This document shows, one piece after another, positions 36,438-46,528 of a DNA stretch of 64,000 nt. Numbering within the stretch: position 1 is the first letter of the stretch; the number at the start of each line of letters is the position of its first letter. Where the stretch lies: positions 558,001 to 622,000 of the forward strand of contig NZ_JQJY01000003.1 in assembly GCF_000745775.1 (NCBI RefSeq), written 5' to 3'. Source of the stretch: Flavobacterium sp. ASV13 (lineage in GTDB: Bacteria > Bacteroidota > Bacteroidia > Flavobacteriales > Flavobacteriaceae). The position numbers were made by a program, and so were the translations under genes. The notes under the pieces are model-generated. The model was not told the origin of the DNA. It saw only the letters and a program-made list of their open reading frames with translations, and did not search any database.

Positions 36438-38036
36438 TTATTTAAAAGTATACGGAACTGGCGCTTGCAACAACTTAGGGTTTTTAGCCACCTCATTATC
36501 CGGATAATCCATATAGAAATCATTTGTTGCGTGATCTTGACTGTACACCGGCGTGTAATGACGTTCAGCATATCTGTCACCTCTGTTTTGAGCCGTCATA
36601 ATTGCGATTGCTTTATTTTTATCAATACGTCCTAAATCAAACCAATAATCTCCTTCAAAACACAATTCTTTTCTTCTTTCTAAAAAGATATCATCAAAAG
36701 TAATTGAAGTTAAATTAGCCAAACCAGCTCTTCTTCTAACCTGATTGATTGAGTTTAAGGCACTCGCATCAGTTGTACTTGCATTTGCTCCTAAAACCGC
36801 TTCAGCATGAATCAACAACAACTCTGCATAACGCATAACATAAGTATTATTATCCATCATTGCCCATGCATCGGCTTGACCTGTAGCACTTCCGTTTACA
36901 ACACCAATACAATATTTTTTAATTGCACCTCCAGAAGCCTGAGCCAAATCTTTACCAGTTGGAACAGTAAAACCAATTCCTTGTGTTGTTTTGATAGTTG
37001 GATAACTATCTCCTGCAACCATTACAGTTTCATGTTTTCTTAAATCACCCGCTCCATACAAAGAAAGAATCACCTCTTGACTTGGTCCAAAAACCCCTGC
37101 GTAAGATGCATTTGAAGTTGATAATGTACCATCCTGGAATCCAAATTGCGTGTTACAGTTATTTGCTGAACCGTAAGCTCCGTCACCTTTCCATTGAATC
37201 GCAAAAATAGATTCTTCATTATTATTGTTTGGATAAGTAAACAAATCTGCAAAACTTTTTCCTGGCAATTGATCACCTCCTAAAAGTTTAAATTCACCAC
37301 TGCTGATAACCGCTTCTGCCATTGCTTTTGCATTTGCATAGTCCTTTTGATATAAATACACTTTTGCCAACATAGCTCTTGCAGAACCTTTAGAAACGTG
37401 TCCATTGCTTGCGTAATTTGTCCCTCTTGTTTTAGTAGCCAATAATTCAATTGCTTTTAAATAATCCATTGTGATTAATTTATAAATATCTGCAACTGTA
37501 TTTGTGTTTACATAAGGATTGCTCGTGTAATCAAGCGGGTTTTCGATAATTGGAACTGGCCCCCAAAGTCTTACCAAGTCAAAATAAGCAGTTGCTCTCA
37601 TAAAATAAGCCTCACCTATTGCGTTGTCTAAAACAGCTTTATCAACGTCTGGACCTACTCGCGCAGCCAAAAAGTTAATAATCATATTAGACTGCTGCAC
37701 ATTTGCCCATAATGATGACCAACCGTTTACTAATTCCGGATCACTTCCATTTAATGCAAATGTTCTTAATCCGCTTACATCTGGAGAACCTGAATACATA
37801 TTTCCTGAACCTACTTCAAGCGCCCACCAAAATTTATTATACATCTGAAACCAAGTTCTGCTATACATACCATTTGTAGCCGATGAAACCTGGTCGTTTG
37901 TGCTGTAATAAGAATCCAAACTTATTCCATCCTCCGAAGGCCTGTCCGTAAAATCATCTGAACATGATGCAAAAGTCAGAAACGCTGCTGCTATAAAAAG
38001 CAAACTATATCTATTTAAAAAAGATTTCTTTTTCAT
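36438..38036 (-). CDS. SusD/RagB-family nutrient-binding lipoprotein
   Basis: 532 residues. Lipoprotein signal with lipobox FASC (Cys near 25). SusD hallmarks: TPR-type helices (AIGEAYFMRATAYFDLVRLWGPVP), a middle KVYLYQKDYANA helix, and the C-terminal RagB_SusD part (NTYVMRYAELLLIHAEAVL, LNSINQVRRRAGL, IFLERRKELCFEGDYWFDLGR). It forms the lid over the SusC channel and binds oligosaccharide at the cell surface. 12 bp downstream of susC, in the same operon. Confidence 0.96.
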   Translation of the reverse strand: MKKKSFLNRYSLLFIAAAFLTFASCSDDFTDRPSEDGISLDSYYSTNDQVSSATNGMYSRTWFQMYNKFWWALEVGSGNMYSGSPDVSGLRTFALNGSDPELVNGWSSLWANVQQSNMIINFLAARVGPDVDKAVLDNAIGEAYFMRATAYFDLVRLWGPVPIIENPLDYTSNPYVNTNTVADIYKLITMDYLKAIELLATKTRGTNYASNGHVSKGSARAMLAKVYLYQKDYANAKAMAEAVISSGEFKLLGGDQLPGKSFADLFTYPNNNNEESIFAIQWKGDGAYGSANNCNTQFGFQDGTLSTSNASYAGVFGPSQEVILSLYGAGDLRKHETVMVAGDSYPTIKTTQGIGFTVPTGKDLAQASGGAIKKYCIGVVNGSATGQADAWAMMDNNTYVMRYAELLLIHAEAVLGANASTTDASALNSINQVRRRAGLANLTSITFDDIFLERRKELCFEGDYWFDLGRIDKNKAIAIMTAQNRGDRYAERHYTPVYSQDHATNDFYMDYPDNEVAKNPKLLQAPVPYTFK

Positions 38037-38048
38037 TTTTTTTAATTT

Positions 38049-41000
38049 TTAAAATTCTAAGTTAAGACCAACTAAAAATGTTCTTGCTACCGGATATCTT
38101 CCGTTGTCAATTCCTGATAAAAGCACATTTTGATTAAATGAGCCAATCTCTGGATCGTAACCTGAATAATTAGTAAACGTGTATAAATTTTGAGCAGATC
38201 CGTACAATCTTAATCTTGAAATTTTATATTTTGAAAGAACATCCTGTGGCAATGAATATCCTAACGTAACGTTTTGAATTCTCAAATAAGAACCATCCTC
38301 AACATAACGATCAGAAATAAGCAAGTTGTTATTTGCTGAATCCGCAATTGGTCTTGGATTATTACTTGCTGTATTTGTAGAAGAATAATAATCCATCGCA
38401 TCTACTAATTGATTGTCATATAACGAAGCATTCGTTGTACCCGCTCTTTTCGTCAAGTTCATAACATCATTTCCGTAAGATCCCTGAAGAAAAATTGAAA
38501 GATCTACGTTTTTGTATCTGAAATTATTTGTAAAACCGTAAGTGAATTTTGGATGCGGATTTCCGATGAATGTTTTATCAGCAGCATCAATTTTTCCATC
38601 ACCATTTACGTCAACATATTTAACATCACCAAGTGCCGTTTCTCCAGCTCCAGTTCCAACAGGCTGACCAAATTGAATCGGCGCGCTATTCAAAACTGCC
38701 TGATCTTTAAAAAGTCCGTCTGTTTTATATCCGTAGAACAAACCAATTGGATTTCCAATAGTAGTATTAGTAACTACAACTGGTTGATATCCATTAGTAT
38801 TTACTTCCTGAGTCAAAACGATTCCGTTTGCAATTTCATCCAAATTATTTTTGTAATGAGAAACAACTGCTGAAGCATTCCAATTGAAATTTCCTGCAGA
38901 TCTCATATCATAACCGAGAGTCAAGTCGAAACCTTTATTGCTCATTGTACCTAAATTAGAATAAGGTGCAGAAACTCCTCCATATTGACCCCCGCCACCT
39001 GTTAAATAAAGAGGCAATGGAACCTGAAATAAGAAACCTTCTGATTTTTTGTCGTAAACATCAAAACTTGCAGAAAGCTTGCTGTCAAACATTGTAAAAT
39101 CAATACCAATATTAGTCTGATTTAATGATTCCCAAACTAAATCTGGATTTGGATAATTTGATGGAAGAAATCCGCTTCCTAAACCAGAATTTTGTGTTCC
39201 TAACATTGCAGAATAGCTGTTGTTTGGAATTTGCTGATTTCCAGTTTCTCCGTAACCCACTCTAATTTTAATATTATCTACATATTTGCGTGTTCCTTCC
39301 ATGAAAGATTCATTAGATAATCTCCAAGAACCAGAAATCGCGTTGAAAACACCTTTTTGATTGTTTGTAGTTGGATCAAATTTAGAAGAAACGTCTTGTC
39401 TGATCGAAGCTGTAATACTGTATTTATCATTGAAATCATAAATAATACGAGCAAAAAGAGACGATAATGATGCGCTTCCTTTATATTGTGTTACTGTATT
39501 ATTATCAACATCAGCTAAGTTAATAGTATGAATGGAATTTGTTTTAAAACCTTGTGCTGAAGCAATTAAACCCTCCCAGTGTGAATCATTAGCTTCCTGA
39601 CCTGCCAAAACTGTAAATTTATGTTTCCCGATAGTTTTATCGTAAGTCAATAAATTTTTGATGTTTGTAGAATACCAATTTTGTCTTCTTACATCAAGAT
39701 CGGCAAGCAAGTTTGTCTGGCTTCCCCATTTATAAGATGGTCTAAAATCATCATTTTCAGAAAATTCAGTGTTTGCTGCAATTTCTAAACGGTATTTTAA
39801 ACCTTTCACAATTTCAGCTTCAGCGTAAACATTTCCTAAGAAATTCTTTCTAACCAATTTATTATCTCTGGTTAAAGCCTCAGCAACTGGATTATAATAG
39901 GTTACACTTTGTTCAGATGATGGTGGTCCTGCAAAAGTTCCATCTGTATTTCTAACAGGAATATCTGGAGACTGTAATAAAGTATTAGAAATCAATCCAG
40001 AGAAACTTTGATTAACAGTAATTCTTTCATTTGTAATACCTCCTGTAAGATTACCTCCCACTCTTAACCAAGATTTAATTTTAGAATCTAAGTTCAATCT
40101 AACTGTATATCTTTTTAATCCAGAGTTAATGATTGTTCCTTCATTATCTAAATAACTTCCCGACAAATAATAGCTTGTTCCGTCTTTTGCTCCAGAAAAT
40201 GACAATTGATGACTATTAGAAATTGCTGTTCTGTATACCTCATCTTGCCAGTTAGTTCCTGGTCCTAATAATTCTGGATGTGCAAATTCCTGACGTGTTT
40301 GAAAACCCCATAATTTAGCCAAATTAGTTTTTAACGTTGCGTATTCTGGCAAAGTCAAAACATCCAATTTATTAGTTACAGAAGCAAACGAAGTATAGTT
40401 TTCATAAGATACTTTTCCAGTTCCTTTTTTACCTTGTTTCGTTGTAATTATGATTACACCATTTGCACCTCTAGAACCATAAATTGCTGTTGCAGAAGCA
40501 TCTTTTAAGATATCCATAGATTCAATATCATTTGGATTGATCATAGAAAGTGGACTCATTGCATTATTTCCGCTTCCTCCTGAAGAAGAAAAACCATCTT
40601 TTCCAGCCAAAGTTTGCCCACTTGTCGATTTACCAGTTGCATCTCCAGAGATTGGCACACCGTCAATTACATACAAAGGCTCGTTAGTTCCTGTGATCGA
40701 AGTCGTACCACGAACTCTTACAGAAGCCGCACCTCCCGGCTGTCCCGAGTTGTTTGTTACTGAAACCCCCGCTGCTTTACCCTGAAGCATTTGATCAATA
40801 GAAACTTGCTTTAAATTTTCAATATCTGTTGATTTTACTGAAGATATTGCACCGTTTACGTCTTTCTTTTTCTGAGTTCCGTAACCAATTACAACTACCT
40901 CTTTTAAGTCTTCAGAACTTGATTGCAGTGAAACATTAATCTTTGTTCTACCTCCAATGGCTATTTTTTGAGAATCAAATCCAATAAATGAAACTAATAA

Positions 41001-41237
41001 AGTCCCGTTTGAAGGAGCGTCAATCGTATATTTACCGTCAAAATCAGTCGAAGCTGTAGTTTTTGTACCAACAACAGAAATGTTGGCTCCAGGAATTGTC
41101 ATTCCTTTATCATCAGAAACTACTCCTGATATTTTAACCTGAGCAGTAATAAAATTACTCAGCAACAAGAATAAAATCAAAGGAACTGCTCTGTGGTTAG
41201 CATTCCAATGAATAAAGTTAGTCATTAGTTTTTTCAT
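38049..41237 (-). CDS. SusC/RagA-family TonB-linked outer-membrane transporter
   Basis: 1062 residues. A long signal region (ends NFITAQ), then a carboxypeptidase-regulatory-like domain (KISGVVSDDKGMTIPGANIS to about 115), a TonB-box region (VVVIGYGTQKKKDVNGAISS), the plug (IDQMLQGKAAGVSV, YGSRGANGVIIITTKQGK), and a 22-strand barrel ending LVGLNLEF. It imports mannan oligosaccharides with energy from TonB-ExbBD. First gene of the minus operon, with a promoter candidate at 41321-41348. The ATG at 41225 is an alternative start. Confidence 0.96.
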   Translation of the reverse strand: MKKLMTNFIHWNANHRAVPLILFLLLSNFITAQVKISGVVSDDKGMTIPGANISVVGTKTTASTDFDGKYTIDAPSNGTLLVSFIGFDSQKIAIGGRTKINVSLQSSSEDLKEVVVIGYGTQKKKDVNGAISSVKSTDIENLKQVSIDQMLQGKAAGVSVTNNSGQPGGAASVRVRGTTSITGTNEPLYVIDGVPISGDATGKSTSGQTLAGKDGFSSSGGSGNNAMSPLSMINPNDIESMDILKDASATAIYGSRGANGVIIITTKQGKKGTGKVSYENYTSFASVTNKLDVLTLPEYATLKTNLAKLWGFQTRQEFAHPELLGPGTNWQDEVYRTAISNSHQLSFSGAKDGTSYYLSGSYLDNEGTIINSGLKRYTVRLNLDSKIKSWLRVGGNLTGGITNERITVNQSFSGLISNTLLQSPDIPVRNTDGTFAGPPSSEQSVTYYNPVAEALTRDNKLVRKNFLGNVYAEAEIVKGLKYRLEIAANTEFSENDDFRPSYKWGSQTNLLADLDVRRQNWYSTNIKNLLTYDKTIGKHKFTVLAGQEANDSHWEGLIASAQGFKTNSIHTINLADVDNNTVTQYKGSASLSSLFARIIYDFNDKYSITASIRQDVSSKFDPTTNNQKGVFNAISGSWRLSNESFMEGTRKYVDNIKIRVGYGETGNQQIPNNSYSAMLGTQNSGLGSGFLPSNYPNPDLVWESLNQTNIGIDFTMFDSKLSASFDVYDKKSEGFLFQVPLPLYLTGGGGQYGGVSAPYSNLGTMSNKGFDLTLGYDMRSAGNFNWNASAVVSHYKNNLDEIANGIVLTQEVNTNGYQPVVVTNTTIGNPIGLFYGYKTDGLFKDQAVLNSAPIQFGQPVGTGAGETALGDVKYVDVNGDGKIDAADKTFIGNPHPKFTYGFTNNFRYKNVDLSIFLQGSYGNDVMNLTKRAGTTNASLYDNQLVDAMDYYSSTNTASNNPRPIADSANNNLLISDRYVEDGSYLRIQNVTLGYSLPQDVLSKYKISRLRLYGSAQNLYTFTNYSGYDPEIGSFNQNVLLSGIDNGRYPVARTFLVGLNLEF

Positions 41238-41320
41238 AATAAGTGTTTGGTTAGTTTAAATTTGTTTTACTCATAATTAAGTAATAAAAAAGGGTGTGAT
41301 TTATTTTCTAAATTATGTAA

Positions 41321-41348
41321 CAAATCTATAACAGAACAAAACATCAAA
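41321..41348 (-). promoter_or_regulatory. Candidate promoter of the SusC operon
   Basis: On the minus strand, TTTG (41348-41345), 16 bp, TAGATTTG (41328-41321), close to the Bacteroidota consensus but with a short spacer. It would give a leader near 75-80 nt before the susC ATG. The rest of the 41238-41550 gap is AT-rich with no gene. Confidence 0.5.
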
Positions 41349-41550
41349 TCGATAGTATTATATCATTTAATGATAATATTTTTACTATATCAGTTTAAAA
41401 AAACACATATAAAAATAAAACCAGACATTAATTGCGTTTTTCGCAATAGCACCTCTTAAATCACTACTTCTTATAAATAAAAATGAACGAATCTGCAAAA
41501 AGCAAACGATTTCGTTAAAAATAATATTTGTTTGTGAAAAAAAAGTATCA

Positions 41551-42429
41551 CTATAAAATGCGCTTTAATCCAGAAAAATCTTCTCTATATTGGCTAGGCG
41601 TGCAGTTTTTAGTAGCTTTAAAACTACGGTTAAAATTGGCAATATTATTAAAACCCGATTTAAAAGCCACTTCTGAAACACTCATATCTTTTTCAACAAG
41701 CCATCGAGCGGCGTATCCAATTCGGATATCATTAATATAATTAACAAAAGTTTTTCCGGTGCGTTTTTTAATAAATCGGTTGAATGAAATGATTGACATG
41801 CTTGCCACATTTGCAGCATCTTCTAAAGTAATTTTATCAGCAAAATTTTTCTGAACATATTCATAAACCAACTTCATTTTATCATAATCATCAAACGTAT
41901 CATAATCTACCGTATAAGTAGAAAGCAAACGCTGATTTCTGGAATTGGCAAGATCATATAATAAGGAAGTGATTTCCAAAAAATAGTCCATACCATCTAA
42001 TTTAGAAAGCCTTACAAGCCTCGGCGTTAATTCTTCGGCTACTTTTTTAGAAAACAAAATTCCATGAATCGAACGATTAAACATATCCCGAATCGGATTC
42101 ATAATTCGTCTTGACAACAAAGATTCATGAAATAAATCATTATGAAACTGAATTGTAATTTCATGTATTTTTTTGCTGGTACATTTATTCAATTCCCAGC
42201 CATGATATAAATTCGGCCCAATCAAAACCAATTCAACATTGTCGATTTCTTCAATATTATCACCAACAACGCGCTTCACTCCTTTTCCGTTTAAAATAAA
42301 ATTAATCTCGAATTCCGGGTGATAATGAACCGGGAAATCAAAACTATCTTTAACTCGGTCAAAAACCAAAAAACTGTCTCCAGCAGACAGCGGCGCTATT
42401 TCTCTGTAAAAATTTTTAGTACTGCTCAT
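41551..42429 (-). CDS. AraC-family transcriptional regulator with cupin sensor domain
   Basis: 292 residues. The N-terminal half is a cupin (FPVHYHPEFEINFILNGKGV, then GPNLYHGWE). The C-terminal 100 residues have two helix-turn-helix motifs (KITLEDAANVASMSIISFNRFIKK and MSVSEVAFKSGFNNIANFNRSFK, each cut short here). There is no membrane segment, so it is a cytoplasmic one-component regulator. Its place between the SusC operon and the divergent GH26 operon makes it the likely regulator of both, responding to an intracellular sugar. That is inference from position. Confidence 0.92.
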   Translation of the reverse strand: MSSTKNFYREIAPLSAGDSFLVFDRVKDSFDFPVHYHPEFEINFILNGKGVKRVVGDNIEEIDNVELVLIGPNLYHGWELNKCTSKKIHEITIQFHNDLFHESLLSRRIMNPIRDMFNRSIHGILFSKKVAEELTPRLVRLSKLDGMDYFLEITSLLYDLANSRNQRLLSTYTVDYDTFDDYDKMKLVYEYVQKNFADKITLEDAANVASMSIISFNRFIKKRTGKTFVNYINDIRIGYAARWLVEKDMSVSEVAFKSGFNNIANFNRSFKATKNCTPSQYREDFSGLKRIL

Positions 42430-42736
42430 ATCTATATAAAGCTATTTTATGAAGTAATTAGATCTTTTTCGATTGCAATAATATGATATATAATTGATAA
42501 AATAATATTAATTATACGATAAACATCCAATTATCTTTGAAAAATAGAATTATCAATTTTATAAAAAGGTTATTAATAATAAACATTAATCGTTTTTAAT
42601 AGAATATCTTTTTAAAGTTTTAATAATTTTATCTGAAAAAAAATACTGAATCGTCGATTGAAAATTGAAGCACAAAAATCACATTCTCAATCTCTGAATT
42701 TGTGGATATTACATCCAAAAACACTATTAAACCAGA
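42430..42736. promoter_or_regulatory. Divergent control region between the AraC regulator and GH26 operon
   Basis: 307 bp, very AT-rich, no gene. A TATCTTTG (42532-42539, plus strand) matches the -7 box for the GH26 operon but lacks a TTG at the usual spacing and implies a long leader of about 190 nt. I see no clear operator palindrome. Confidence 0.35.
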
Positions 42737-43873
42737 ATGAAAAAAAACATATTTACCTTAATTATTGCAGTATTTATAGGAACTTCATGTTCTTCAAAAA
42801 CTATTGTCAGTAATACTAATTTGTCACTTTCAGATAAAAAAGCGACACCTGAAACCGTTTCGCTGTATAAAAAATTAAATCAATTAACTCAAAAAGGATA
42901 TCTTTTTGGGCATCAGGATGACCTTGCATATGGCGTAAAATGGAAGTATGAAAACGGCCGAAGCGATGTAAAAGAAACCGCAGGAGATTATCCCGCAGTT
43001 TACGGCTGGGATATTGCAGGTTTAGAAAAAGACGATTCCAAAAATATTGACGGAGTTCCTTTTGACAAAATGAAACAATATATCAAAGAAGCCAATGAAA
43101 GAGGCGGAATTTCAACTATCAGCTGGCACTTTGATAATCCTGCAACTGGGAAAAATGCTTGGGACAATACCCCAAATTCCCTAAAAACAGTTTTGCCTGG
43201 CGGCGAAAACCATAAAAAATTTACTTCTTGGCTTGATAAAGCTGCTGGTTTCTTTTTGTCTTTAAAAGATAAAAAAGGAAAAAACATTCCGATTCTTTTC
43301 AGACCTTATCATGAACTTACCGGAGGCTGGTTTTGGTGGGGGAAAGGAAATTGTACACCCGAAGAATTTAAAACTTTATGGAAATTCACCTTCGAATATC
43401 TACAGAAAAAAGGTGTTCACAATTTAATTTATATCTACAACACTAGCAGTTTTGGCACTAAAGAAGACTTTTTAACCAATTATCCTGGAGATAATTACGC
43501 TGATATTTTAAGTTTTGACAGTTATCAGAATAATGATGATAAAGACGGCAAAAAATTCATTGAAGAAGTTCAGAAACAGCTTAAAATTGTCAACGAAATT
43601 GGTCTTGAAAAACATAAATTAATTGCCGTTGCCGAAGCAGGTTACGAAGCAATTCCGGATCCTAAGTGGTGGACAGGAACTCTAAACAAAGCAATTGGTG
43701 ATTACAAAATATCCTATGTCTTATTGTGGAGAAACCACGGCTGGCAGGAAAAAGAACAAAAAATGCATTATTACGCACCATTTCCTGGACAAGTTAGCGA
43801 AAAAGATTTTGTAGATTTTTACAACCTAGGCAAAACGCTTTTTGAAAAAGATATTCAGAAAGCCTTAAAATAA
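42737..43873 (+). CDS. GH26 endo-beta-1,4-mannanase lipoprotein
   Basis: 378 residues. Lipoprotein signal (lipobox GTSC, Cys near 18). GH26 motifs: YLFGHQDDLAYG, AVYGWDIAGLE, STISWHFDNP, ILFRPYHELTGGWFWWG (acid/base Glu) and IAVAEAGYEA (nucleophile Glu), the pattern of Bacteroides ManA-type mannanases that release mannobiose. It is the first gene of a plus-strand operon with the symporter, GH130 and epimerase genes, the same set as the known B. fragilis mannan pathway. Confidence 0.95.
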   Translation: MKKNIFTLIIAVFIGTSCSSKTIVSNTNLSLSDKKATPETVSLYKKLNQLTQKGYLFGHQDDLAYGVKWKYENGRSDVKETAGDYPAVYGWDIAGLEKDDSKNIDGVPFDKMKQYIKEANERGGISTISWHFDNPATGKNAWDNTPNSLKTVLPGGENHKKFTSWLDKAAGFFLSLKDKKGKNIPILFRPYHELTGGWFWWGKGNCTPEEFKTLWKFTFEYLQKKGVHNLIYIYNTSSFGTKEDFLTNYPGDNYADILSFDSYQNNDDKDGKKFIEEVQKQLKIVNEIGLEKHKLIAVAEAGYEAIPDPKWWTGTLNKAIGDYKISYVLLWRNHGWQEKEQKMHYYAPFPGQVSEKDFVDFYNLGKTLFEKDIQKALK

Positions 43874-43910
43874 CAACCAAATCTAACTTACAACCTTTAA
43901 AAAGTATTCA

Positions 43911-45302
43911 ATGCACGACAAAATTAATTTAAAAGAAAAAATCGGTTACGGTCTCGGAGACGCTGCATCATCCATGTTCTGGAAAATTTTCAGTATGTAT
44001 CTTCTCTTTTTCTATACTGATGTTTTCGGAATAGCCCCTGCTGTCGTAGGAACCATGTTTCTAATTACCAGAATCTGGGATTCTTGTTTTGATCCAATTG
44101 TGGGAATCATTGCCGATAGAACAAAAACAAAATGGGGAAAATTCAGACCTTATTTATTATGGGTTGCCGTGCCTTTTGCCGTAATTGGAGTTCTAACTTT
44201 TTACACGCCCGATTTTGATGAAAAAGGAAAAATTATATATGCTTATGTAACATATTCACTAATGATGATGATTTATTCGTTAATCAACGTTCCGTATGCT
44301 TCACTTTTAGGCGTAATGTCATCGGATCGAAAAGAAAGGAACACATTGTCTTCATACCGAATGGTTTTCGCTTTCGGAGGAAGTCTTTTGGCGCTTTGGT
44401 TAATTGAACCTTTAGTAAATTACTTTGGTGGAAGCCTTAATTCTAAAACGGGCTGGCTAGCAACAATCGCTGTTTTTGGTGTTATTACAACTGCATTTTT
44501 CTGGGCTTGTTTTCTTTTTACCAAAGAAAGAGTTAAACCTATAGAAAATGAGCAATCTAACTTAAAAGAAGATTTAAAAGATTTGCTTAAAAACAAACCT
44601 TGGTGGATTTTATTAGGAGCCGGAATTGGTACTTTGGTTTTTAACTCCATTAGAGATGGTGCTGCTGTTTATTACTTTAAATATTATGTAAGCAGTTCTG
44701 TTAACTTCGATTTTTCACTTTTTGGAACTCATTTTCATATGGCGCCAACTTCAATTTATCTAGTGCTGGGTCAGGCCGCAAATATTATTGGAGTTATACT
44801 GGCAACACCAATTGCGAATAAAATTGGCAAGAAAAAAACCTTTTTTGGTGCCATGGCAATCGCCTCAGTATTGAGCTTAATTTTCTATTTCTTCGGAAAA
44901 GAAGACATTTTCCTAATCATGACTTTCCAAATTTTAATCAGCATTTGTGCAGGCTGTATTTTCCCGTTAATCTGGTCAATGTATGCTGACAGCGCCGATT
45001 ATTCAGAATGGAAACAAGGACGCCGTGCAACCGGTTTGGTTTTCTCCGCTTCATCAATGTCACAAAAATTTGGATGGACAATTGGTGGCGCGGGCGCTGG
45101 ATGGCTTTTGGGTTATTATGGTTTTAAAGCCAATGTTGAACAAACAGCCACCGCACAACACGGAATTCAATTAATGTTAAGCATACTTCCTGCAATCGCA
45201 GCCGCAATATCAGTCGCTTTTATTTTATTCTATCCTTTATCTGAAGAAAAACTGCAAACGATAGAACAAGATTTAAACGAAAAAAGAGACCAAAAACTAT
45301 AA
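43911..45302 (+). CDS. GPH-family (MFS) sugar:cation symporter
   Basis: 463 residues with about 12 hydrophobic helices. The start KEKIGYGLGDAASSMFWKIF and TRIWDSCFDPIVGIIADRTK followed by WGKFRPYLLW are signatures of the glycoside-pentoside-hexuronide group. Inner-membrane uptake of mannobiose or related disaccharide is inferred from its place between the GH26 and GH130 genes. The spacing of 29-37 bp on each side supports one operon. Confidence 0.94.
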   Translation: MHDKINLKEKIGYGLGDAASSMFWKIFSMYLLFFYTDVFGIAPAVVGTMFLITRIWDSCFDPIVGIIADRTKTKWGKFRPYLLWVAVPFAVIGVLTFYTPDFDEKGKIIYAYVTYSLMMMIYSLINVPYASLLGVMSSDRKERNTLSSYRMVFAFGGSLLALWLIEPLVNYFGGSLNSKTGWLATIAVFGVITTAFFWACFLFTKERVKPIENEQSNLKEDLKDLLKNKPWWILLGAGIGTLVFNSIRDGAAVYYFKYYVSSSVNFDFSLFGTHFHMAPTSIYLVLGQAANIIGVILATPIANKIGKKKTFFGAMAIASVLSLIFYFFGKEDIFLIMTFQILISICAGCIFPLIWSMYADSADYSEWKQGRRATGLVFSASSMSQKFGWTIGGAGAGWLLGYYGFKANVEQTATAQHGIQLMLSILPAIAAAISVAFILFYPLSEEKLQTIEQDLNEKRDQKL

Positions 45303-45331
45303 AAATAAATCAGATACAGAAATAAAAATAT

Positions 45332-46522
45332 ATGACAACAATAAAATCTTCAGCTATTTTTCAGGACCGAAAAGCAGCATTAGAAAAAGAACATAAAGCA
45401 CTTGTGGAGCAAAAAAATGCTCCCGAAGAAAATGCTGGAAACGGAATTTATCAGCGTTATAAAAATCCTGTTGTTACCGCAGCTCACGTGCCATTAAACT
45501 GGCGTTTTGACTTAAACGAAAAAACAAATCCGTTTTTGCAGGAAAGAATCGGAATGAACGCCGCCTTTAACGCCGGCGCAATGAAATGGAATGGGAAATA
45601 TTTACTTGCCGTTCGTGTGGAAGGAATTGACAGAAAATCATTTTTTGCTATTGCGGAAAGTCCTAATGGTGTTGATAATTTTAAGTTTTGGGAAAAACCA
45701 TGCGTAATTCCGCAAACCGAAGAACCTGACACAAACGTTTATGATATGCGTTTAATCAACCACGAAGACGGCTGGGTTTACGGTATTTTTTGTACCGAAA
45801 GAAAAGATCCAAAAGCACCAAAAGGAGACACAAGTTCGGCTGTAGCCAATGCAGGAATTGTGCGTTCTAAGGATTTAATAAATTGGGAAAGACTTCCGGA
45901 TTTAATTTCAAATACAGGACAACAGCGAAATGTCGTTTTGCATCCAGAATTTGTTAACGGGAAATACGCTTTATATACACGTCCGCAAGATGGTTTTATC
46001 GATGTTGGTGCTGGAGGCGGAATTGGCTTAGGCTATGTTGAAGACATGAAAAACCCAATTGTAAAAGAGGAAAAAATCATTTTCGGAAAACAATATCACA
46101 CTATTTATGAGCTAAAAAATGGTCTGGGCCCTGCTCCAATTAAAACAGAAAAAGGCTGGCTACATTTGGCACACGGTGTTCGTAATACCGCTGCAGGTTT
46201 GCGTTACACCTTATATATGTTCATGACGGATTTGAATGATATTTCAAAAGTTACGTACGTTCCTGCCGGACATTTCATGGGACCTGAAGGAATTGAAAGA
46301 GTTGGCGATGTATCAAATGTATTATTTTCAAACGGTTGGATTGAAGATGCTGACGGAACGGTTTATGTCTATTATGCATCATCAGATACGAGAATGCATG
46401 TTGCAGTTTCATCTATAGCAAAACTTGTTGATTATGTTACCAATACTCCCGCTGATACTTTTATTTCTGCAGGTTCTGTAGAAACAATTATCAGCCAAAT
46501 TGAAAAAAATAACGCAATATAA
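45332..46522 (+). CDS. GH130 4-O-beta-D-mannosyl-D-glucose phosphorylase
   Basis: 396 residues, no signal peptide, so cytoplasmic. Five-bladed propeller motifs of GH130 subfamily 1: NPVVTAAHVPLNWRFDLNE, NAAFNAGAMKWNGKYLLAVRVEG, DTNVYDMRLINHEDGWVYG (catalytic Asp), LHPEFVNGKYALYTRPQDGF, GPAPIKTEKGWLHLAHGVR. Length and motifs match the B. fragilis mannosylglucose phosphorylase. It turns mannosyl-glucose plus phosphate into mannose-1-phosphate and glucose. The epimerase that makes its substrate follows after 6 bp. Confidence 0.94.
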   Translation: MTTIKSSAIFQDRKAALEKEHKALVEQKNAPEENAGNGIYQRYKNPVVTAAHVPLNWRFDLNEKTNPFLQERIGMNAAFNAGAMKWNGKYLLAVRVEGIDRKSFFAIAESPNGVDNFKFWEKPCVIPQTEEPDTNVYDMRLINHEDGWVYGIFCTERKDPKAPKGDTSSAVANAGIVRSKDLINWERLPDLISNTGQQRNVVLHPEFVNGKYALYTRPQDGFIDVGAGGGIGLGYVEDMKNPIVKEEKIIFGKQYHTIYELKNGLGPAPIKTEKGWLHLAHGVRNTAAGLRYTLYMFMTDLNDISKVTYVPAGHFMGPEGIERVGDVSNVLFSNGWIEDADGTVYVYYASSDTRMHVAVSSIAKLVDYVTNTPADTFISAGSVETIISQIEKNNAI

Positions 46523-46528
46523 TTCATC

